DNA of 64,000 nt from Hymenopus coronatus. Its lineage: Eukaryota; Arthropoda; Insecta; Mantodea; Hymenopodidae. Positions 57,509 through 64,000 of this stretch are shown here, in pieces (the stretch's first letter is position 1; each line of letters opens with the position of its first letter). The position numbers were made by a program, and so were the translations under genes. The notes under the pieces are model-generated. The model was not told where the DNA came from. It saw only the letters and a list, made by a program, of their open reading frames with translations, and did not search any database. The stretch covers positions 36,000,001 to 36,064,000 of the forward strand of contig CM060895.1 in assembly GCA_030762935.1 (NCBI GenBank), read 5' to 3'.

Positions 57509-58564
57509 CTGACCGTGCAAAAAAATGACGGAATTTCTAAGTCATCGCTTAGCGACCTGCTTTTAAAAGATTTCTGTTAATATTTATGTTGATTAGCATG
57601 GCATATATGGTAGCAATGCAGGCCAACTGTTGCGTTTACTTCATTTGTTTCGATCGACTGGCAGCCTCACGAAAAACCGTGATGCAATGCAATTTGTATA
57701 ATTCGAAGATTTTAATTACAATTGTTTCCTTTGTTCCCTTAAATTTTCTATGTAAACATTGCTTAAACACCGTCTTTTATCAAAATTAATGTTGCTTACT
57801 TCGAAGCAAAGGTATACGGAGTGACCCCGAGTGTTAGGCGAAATAGGCAAGTTTCTAATTCTAAAATCTTGTATAATTAGCGTATTCTCTGCTGTTGAAA
57901 AGCGAGACACATAATGAAGTAATGAACTATCGAATGAAAACCGTCGAATTATTCGATAGTCACCTTTCGGTTACTTGATTTGGTAGGGATTTACAATGGT
58001 TCCACCATCTAATATAACGCATTTCAGAAGTGAAATTAATCATTGCCAAATTGTCATCTTCACTTGGTATAACCCGCCAAACCCACCCTTGAGAAATTCA
58101 AGCTTTGTAAAAGGATATTATGGCGAGTAAAAGTGAAGAAACAATGTCCAGTTAGATTTAATGGTAGTTTAAGCGGTTATAAAATAAAATATTTCTAATT
58201 TTATAGGGGAATAGCTTTTTAAAAAATAAGATTATAATAAGGTTTTTATATTAGGATTATATGAGTATAGTAGAAATGTCCATTGTTACCGATGTTATTT
58301 GGGTTAAGGATGCTATTGCTAAGCGCTCGTCTCCGTTTACATTCGGTAGGTTTCGTGCAGTTTCGGAAGCAGAGCTGAGCGAAAACATTGAAACATTGCA
58401 AAATAGTGGCTTCGATACTAATCAGTGTTGCCAATTTAGTGATTTTCCCACTAAATCTGGTGGTTTGTGGTATCTGTCTGCTGTGAAAATTCGCATCTAT
58501 GGCTAGTAGAAATTATGATGGATTTTAAAAAATATTTTAGTGTTTATACGGTAAATTTATTTTT
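57509..58564 (+). other. Unique island with two unassigned frames
   Basis: 58261-58506 encodes 81 codons with less biased composition (SPFTFGRFRAVSEAELSEN.., CCQFSDFPTKSGG). No family recognised. A 10-bp perfect stem ACTATCGAAT/ATTCGATAGT lies at 57926-57961. Confidence 0.3.
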
Positions 58565-58902
58565 CAAAACTACGTATATGTCATATACGTTTTTTATGTA
58601 GAGTCGATCGTTTCTGAGACATTCCTTGCTATTGGTTCTAATTTTAAACTACCTGCTTATAACGTTTCTCAAGCCGGAAGTGACGTTTCGTTTCATATGT
58701 TTTACTGCAGGTTATGCAAAGCGAATCGAACTTTAATTGTTTCATTCAACTGATTTTACTATCGATTTAGTGTAGTGTAGTCCCATATTTTCCTTCTTAT
58801 TACAATAAAGTAAATAATTAGACAATTACTTTGATTAGCATGTCGTAGACAGAATGTGACAGCTAGAGAAAGCCATGTGAATGGAACACATCAGATTTTT
58901 CT
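58565..58902 (-). repeat. HTL 5' third
   Basis: TATGTCATATACGTTTTTTA to AAAGCCATGTGAATGGAACA. Confidence 0.8.
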
Positions 58903-59119
58903 ATGTAGGTTTTATCAATTAGCGTTGTATCTATGCTAAGATAAATGCGCATGCTTGCTGACGTATCACAAAACAGTCGGCAGGCATGTTGGGCGATTTG
59001 TCAGCATTTTCGGAACTCATTATTGTTAACAATACTAATAGTAGGCTCGCACATCATTCTTAGCTTTGTTAATTGTGTTCCCATCCCGAGCATAAGGCAG
59101 TTCAAGCTCCAAAAATCTT

Positions 59120-59330
59120 CTGTGTAACAGTCACATGAGCTACCTATTCTGCGACAAAAGCTCATTTCTATTTACTTAATGCTAATCTAGATAAACTTTA
59201 ACAGGTATTGTTTTATTTTATATTGCTTGTAGATAAAATCTAAATAAGGAAATACGCCAAGCTATAGCGAGAGCGGATAGTTATGTGATGACCTTGAATT
59301 CCAATCTCTTGCAAGACCAGGTTGAAAAAA
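59120..59330 (+). repeat. HTL 5' fragment, diverged
   Basis: ACATGAGCTACCTATTCTGC.., ATGCTAATCTAGATAAAC.., GAAATACGCCAAGCTATAGC.. Confidence 0.6.
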
Positions 59331-59700
59331 ATCTGTGTGTCTCATTCACAAACATTTCTGTACACCTCTATAATAAATTATTGTTAATACGTTTCTTTTA
59401 AATATTACATGCTAATCGAGATAAACATTAGCAAAAACGGTCTTATTACTTAGTTCCTTATTAGTAGAAGGCAAATTAATGAGTACACTAGGTACGCTAA
59501 AGTGAGGGACAAATATTTTAAAAGCTGTTGCTTTGTGATGTCTTTGCACGGCCAGGAGTTGCCAAATTCCCGTATGAGAAAAGTTTAAGTATTTCGAAAT
59601 TTAAACAAATAACAATGAATATCCCGGAAATAGTTAAGTTTACAAAAAGTGTGTAAGACAAATTGTGTGTTTTACGAGCTCTACATTTAGAGGCTTATCC
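59331..59700 (+). repeat. HTL copy, 5' half
   Basis: AATCTGTGTGTCTCATTCAC to TTAGAGGCTTATCCCAGAAA. Confidence 0.8.
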
Positions 59701-59745
59701 CAGAAAATAAAATATATACATTTTATTTGTAATTTTAGTATTTTT

Positions 59746-60060
59746 ACTTTCTCTATACGAACTATGTACATCGTGTATAGAGAAGGTATTGCATTGCACC
59801 CAAAAATTCGATACCGAGATTTCACCGGAAATATATGTTTTGAGATTCCCTGAATACAAAAAAAAAAGCACTCTACACAAAAACTAAATACCGAGATTTC
59901 ACCGAAAATACACGTTTATGATCCCTTGTATTAAAAAAAAAAAAAAAAAAAAAAAGCATTATTCCGGATGCATTTTGTGTAACTGGTACACATTAAGAGA
60001 TAGACAAAAGCTTACTGCACAAAAACGTAAATCTCGTTAAAACACACAATCGGCACAGAA
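59746..60060 (-). repeat. HTL 3' end plus shuffled fragments
   Basis: TTTTTACTTTCTCTATACGA..CCTGAATACAAAAAAAAA, then a second short AATACCGAGATTTCACCG block and the 5'-middle CATTAAGAGATAGACAAA. Confidence 0.75.
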
Positions 60061-61022
60061 AACTCCTTGCATAGTGCAAGCGACTCGAATATATCGTAAT
60101 TACATCATTATAGCAGAATACTATTAACATCAGTCCTACCTTATTAAGGTTTTTGCCTTTGTCAGTTGTTTAATCTCCATCCATATACTCCGGAAACGTG
60201 TTATACTGGTCCAGCAAGCTGATAAGAAGTTAGATTACTGTTCGGCTGCTTGTGTTACTGCTCACTATTCTGCTGACTGCACGGCCAGGCCGTTTCTAGC
60301 AGGGCTGTAAACTTAGCGAGTTTCTCGCTAGTTCTGCTTGATCATTCCTTATAAAAGATAAACTACAATTCTCATCTGTTTTCGACAACAAGCAAGTCCG
60401 TTGTAATCTGGTACTCTGTTTTAATCGCTATGATTCAGTGAGATAGATATGAAAGAGGAAATTATGAATAACGAAGGTCAGTTGTGTGTTTTAAGGGGAA
60501 CTGTACTCTGGCCATCATCGCTCCCCACCTCCTAGCTACTCCAATGACAAGAAGGGGGAATTCTACAGCTTGTGTGGCTGAGAGGTCACGTGATGATTTG
60601 CTGTTGTCCGCGGTAACATAACTGGCAACGAAATAAAGTAATATGGGCAATATTTTGTAAATATTTCCCTAGTAACGATGCTTTATTATTTGATAAACAT
60701 ACGGTGCGTGAATGTGGTTTCTATTGCCGCTATCTGTTGGTTCATAACCGTACTTACTGCTTTCTCACCGGATATGGAGCGCTTCAAGTGGCAATAATTT
60801 AACCTCAATCGATTGAACACAAGGTTAAAAGCACATTTGGCTTTAAGTGCACATCTGTGAAATTTGGAATATATAAACCCTAAAATATCTTATTTAAATT
60901 ACACCAATTATTACATATAATAAATGTTTTTGCCATATTTTAAAATTTTAGCGTTCATGGGTATTTTAATAATAATATGTGATTGTGCAAATTGTTCTAA
61001 TACATTGTATTTCATAAACAGA
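60061..61022. other. Unique sequence with a promoter-like block
   Basis: A TATAAAAG box at 60351 follows a less AT-rich stretch (60230-60340). It may be a gene promoter or LTR, but no transcript start or frame can be shown. Confidence 0.25.
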
Positions 61023-61848
61023 CCTGATGTGTTCCATTCGCATGACTTTCTCTACTTAGTTGAAACAAATTATTGTTGAAATGCATATTCTTCTATTTAC
61101 TTTATGATAATTGAGATAAACCTTGGCTGACATTTTCTTAATCACTTGCTTGCTTTAAGTAGAAGGAAAATAATGGAATACACTAGGTTAAAACGAATGT
61201 CAAATCTCTTAAAAGCTGGTTGCCGTGAGGTTGAAATCCATTGCTATGCAGGGCCCAGGAGTTTTTTTTTAAGTATTTTACATTTGAAAACAAATAACAA
61301 GGAATATCTCAGAAATGGTCAATTCCACGAGAGAATATGATAAAAATGATGTGTTTTAACGTGATCTACATTAGTGTAGTAAATGTTTGTCTATCTTACT
61401 GCTTACGAGTTACGCAAAACAGCAAAATTCGTTCAGTAGAGGTCTTTAGAGGCTATTCCTGGAAAATTCAAGATATACATTTTATTTCCCATTTAAATAT
61501 CTCTAATATACGATATTATAATCAAAATCGTTACATTTTTGAAAAAGTCATATTTTTCGAATTTTTTTCCATGTAAAGGGTAGTTTGAGGCGGGGGGATT
61601 TTTCTCAAAATATTGTGTACCATCCCTGGAAAATACTAAACTTAATATCAAGTTTGGTAATTTATCGACTTTTCGTTTTTGAGTTATCGTGTTCACGGAC
61701 ACACGCATACTCGCACACACGGACCTTTTTCTGAAAATACTCTTTGGACCGCAAAATATGTATTTCCGATGAAATCTCGGTATGGAATTTATGGAATGCA
61801 ATACCTTCTCTATACGCTATGTACATAGTACGTATAGAGAAAGTAGTA
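61023..61848 (+). repeat. HTL copy, both ends present
   Basis: ACCTGATGTGTTCCATTCGC to ACATAGTACGTATAGAGAAA. Confidence 0.9.
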
Positions 61849-61997
61849 ACTATACGGTTCAAAATTTGATACATAAAAAGCTGCACGCTTTCTGAATAAC
61901 CTTTCGGAAGGGCTAAAATGGCAGGAACATTAGAAGAGGTATATTTCCATAAAAGGGGACTATGTTGCGAAAAACAATTTGTGTTTAAAAACTCTGA

Positions 61998-62515
61998 AGT
62001 GTTCATTCACACGACTTTCTCTAGCTGCTTCACAAATAACTTTTTCTTCAAAAAATTATTCTTTTATCTACGTTAGTTAAGCTAGATAACCATTAGCAGA
62101 ATTGGTCTTACTTGCTTCCTTGTAAGTCGAAAGACAACGAAAGGAATACATTAGGCTAAAGCGATCGTCAATTTCTTTAATAGTATGTCTCTATGTGAAA
62201 CAACTGATATTCGGTTCGCTTTGCATGGTCCCGTTTGAGAAAATGTAATTAGTCTAAAATTGAAGCCAATAACGATGAATATCTCAAAATGTCAACTCTA
62301 CAAGAAAAACGTATGTTAACATTTTTTTGTGTAGTAAGTTTTTGCCTCTTGCGATTTAACAGTTATGCAAAATTCTGGAAAACTCATCCAGAATAAGCAG
62401 CTCTTAAGAGGCTATTCCCAGAAAATTCAAGATATACATTTTATTTGTGATGTAAATATCTTTAATATGCGATATTTTGATTGAAGTCGTTGAGAGTCGT
62501 TTTTGACAAAATCAT
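61998..62515 (+). repeat. HTL 5' half, left arm of a head-to-head pair
   Basis: CTCTGAAGTGTTCATTCACA to ATATGCGATATTTTGATTGA..ATCATG. Confidence 0.88.
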
Positions 62516-62988
62516 GTTTTCTGAGAATAGTCTCTGAAGAGTAGTTTATTCAGGATGAATTTTACTGAATTTTGAATAACTGCTAAACCGTAAGAGATGG
62601 ACAAAAACTTACTACACAAAAAATGTAGAGCACGTTAAAACGCACAATTTATGTTCTATAAATTTTTTTCGTGAGTTCGTCGTTTATGAGATATTCCTTA
62701 TTTTTGATTTCTGCTATGAAAAACATAATTTTCTCATACAGGAACCTGTCAACTCCTATCCATATAAACAAAGGAACTTCATTGACATAGCAACCAGCTT
62801 TTGACTATCACTTTAACCTATGGTAGTCCCTTATTTCGCTCCTACTTACAAGGAAACAAGTAATAAGACTATTTCTGCTCATTTTTTCTGATTAGCATAA
62901 AGTAAATAGAAGTATAAGCTTTTTAAGAATAGTTTGTTGCACAGATATAGAGAAAGTCATATGAATGGTTCACATCAGATTTTTCTTC
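62516..62988 (-). repeat. HTL 5' half, right arm of a head-to-head pair
   Basis: TTCTGAGAATAGTCTCTGAA to ATATGAATGGTTCACATCAG. The two arms can pair over much of their length. Confidence 0.88.
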
Positions 62989-63365
62989 TGCTGTTCTACA
63001 AGCAAACATCTTACAAAAGATTATTTTCTTTCTACACCTTCCTAATCGATATAAGCATTAACAGAATGGTCCTAGTAATTGGTTCCTTATAAGTAAAACA
63101 GAACTAAGGGAATACAAGGCTAAAGTGATAGTCAAATGTTTTAAAAGCTGTCGTTATGCGATTATCATTGCAAATCACGTCTTTGCTCGTTCAAGTGTAG
63201 AACAAAGAAAAAGGACACTTCTTCTCTGAGAACAGTTTAAGTACTTTACGATTGAAACCAATGAGGAATATCTCGGAAAAGGTTACCTCCACAACAAAAA
63301 TGTAAAGTGCATAAATAGTGTGTTTTGACGAGATATACAGATTATAAACTATTCCGTCTACTTTG
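62989..63365 (+). repeat. HTL 5' fragment
   Basis: TCTACAAGCAAACATCTTAC to TTTTGACGAGATATACAG; the 5' extreme is lost. Confidence 0.75.
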
Positions 63366-63430
63366 TCACAACTCTTTTATATACCTTGAAGTCGGTCTGT
63401 ATTAGTGTCAGTAAAATACTTTAAAATAAA

Positions 63431-64000
63431 CTGATGTGTTCCATTCACATGACTTTCTCTGCATCTCTGCAACAAATTATTGTTAAAAAGCTTATATTTC
63501 TATTTATTTCATGCTAATTGACAAAAAATTAGCAGAAATAGTCTTATTACTTGCTTCCTTATAAGTAGAGGAGAAATAAGAGCGTACCATAGGTTAAAGT
63601 GATAGTCAAAAGCTAGTTGCTATGTGACTGGAGTTCCTTTATTTGCATGGACAGGAGTTGACAAATTCCTGTATGAGAAAAGTTGAGTTTTCCGAACCTG
63701 AAAACAAAAACAAGGAATATCTCAGAAACGATCAACTCCACGAAAAAAATGTATTCAACATAAATTGTGTGTTTTAATGTGCTCTACGTTCTTTGTGTGG
63801 TAAGTTTTTGTCTATCTCTTACGGTTTAGCAGTTATGCAAAATTCCGAAAAATTTACTCAGAATAAAGTAGATTTTAATCAAAATCGTTAGAGCCATTTT
63901 TTAGAAAATCAACATTTTCGAAAAAAGTTCCATGTAAAGGGTAGTTGGGGGTGGGGGGATTTTTCTCAAAATCTTAAGTGTCGCATCCCTGGAAGATACT
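63431..64000 (+). repeat. HTL copy running off the right edge
   Basis: CTGATGTGTTCCATTCACAT to GCATCCCTGGAAGATACT; well preserved. Confidence 0.9.

Overview
This is AT-rich nuclear DNA from an animal, almost certainly an arthropod and most likely a hexapod. The support is spliceosomal introns with GT..AG borders, tRNA-headed SINEs, non-LTR retrotransposons, DUF4817/mariner-type transposons, a Penelope-type ribozyme motif and two seven-in-absentia (SIAH)-type RING genes. There are no operons, ribosome binding sites or bacterial features. I cannot name the species. Nearly all of the small open frames in the window lie inside repeats.

Genes. Two SIAH-type E3 ubiquitin-ligase genes lie on the minus strand. 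The first is intact within one exon (43355-44215, 286 aa). It has a RING finger, a SIAH zinc-finger pair, a divergent substrate-binding region and a basic tail. The second I assembled from splice signals and matching codon phase. It has five exons at 32814-32875, 29280-29365, 21103-21169, 10374-10430 and 3410-3567. Together they encode 132 residues, ending inside a RING finger whose last Cys pair must lie beyond the left edge. Its introns (about 3.4, 8.1, 10.7 and 6.8 kb) are packed with transposons, so much of the first 33 kb is intron.

Repeats. By eye, roughly half the window is one family of about 0.85-1.05 kb repeats, called HTL here, with about 50 full or partial copies on both strands. 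A copy begins near TCTGATGTGTTCCATTCACA, has a subterminal GACTTTCTCTACA, an internal (CA)n/(TCTG)n microsatellite, a terminal imperfect palindrome around ACTATGTACATAGT, and ends TGTAGAGAAAGTAAAA. This layout resembles non-autonomous Helentrons (HINE/DINE-1), but no Rep/helicase gene is present. Copies often abut head to tail, and some are fused head to head. Four tRNA-derived SINE families, three decayed LINEs plus a fragment, four TIR/MITE elements, a foldback repeat and a candidate solo LTR are scattered or nested among them.

Layout. 0-6 kb: HTL copies, a foldback element and the RING exon. 6-8 kb: LINE with an RNase H remnant. 8-14.5 kb: HTL cluster plus one small exon. 14.5-16.9 kb: SINE array. 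16.9-20.5 kb: LINE nested in a SINE. 21-26 kb: exon, HTL copies and an inverted-repeat mariner-like element. 26.5-28.4 kb: Tx1/L1-like LINE carrying five copies of a 94-bp segment. 28.4-33 kb: HTL copies, SINEs and two exons. 33.5-33.8 kb: hammerhead-bearing element. 34-38 kb: older AT-rich DNA with a TIR element and diverged duplications. 38.4-42 kb: SINE, HTL and DUF4817 remnants. 43.3-44.2 kb: intact SIAH-like gene. 44.6-64 kb: dense HTL repeats with SINEs and a few unique islands.
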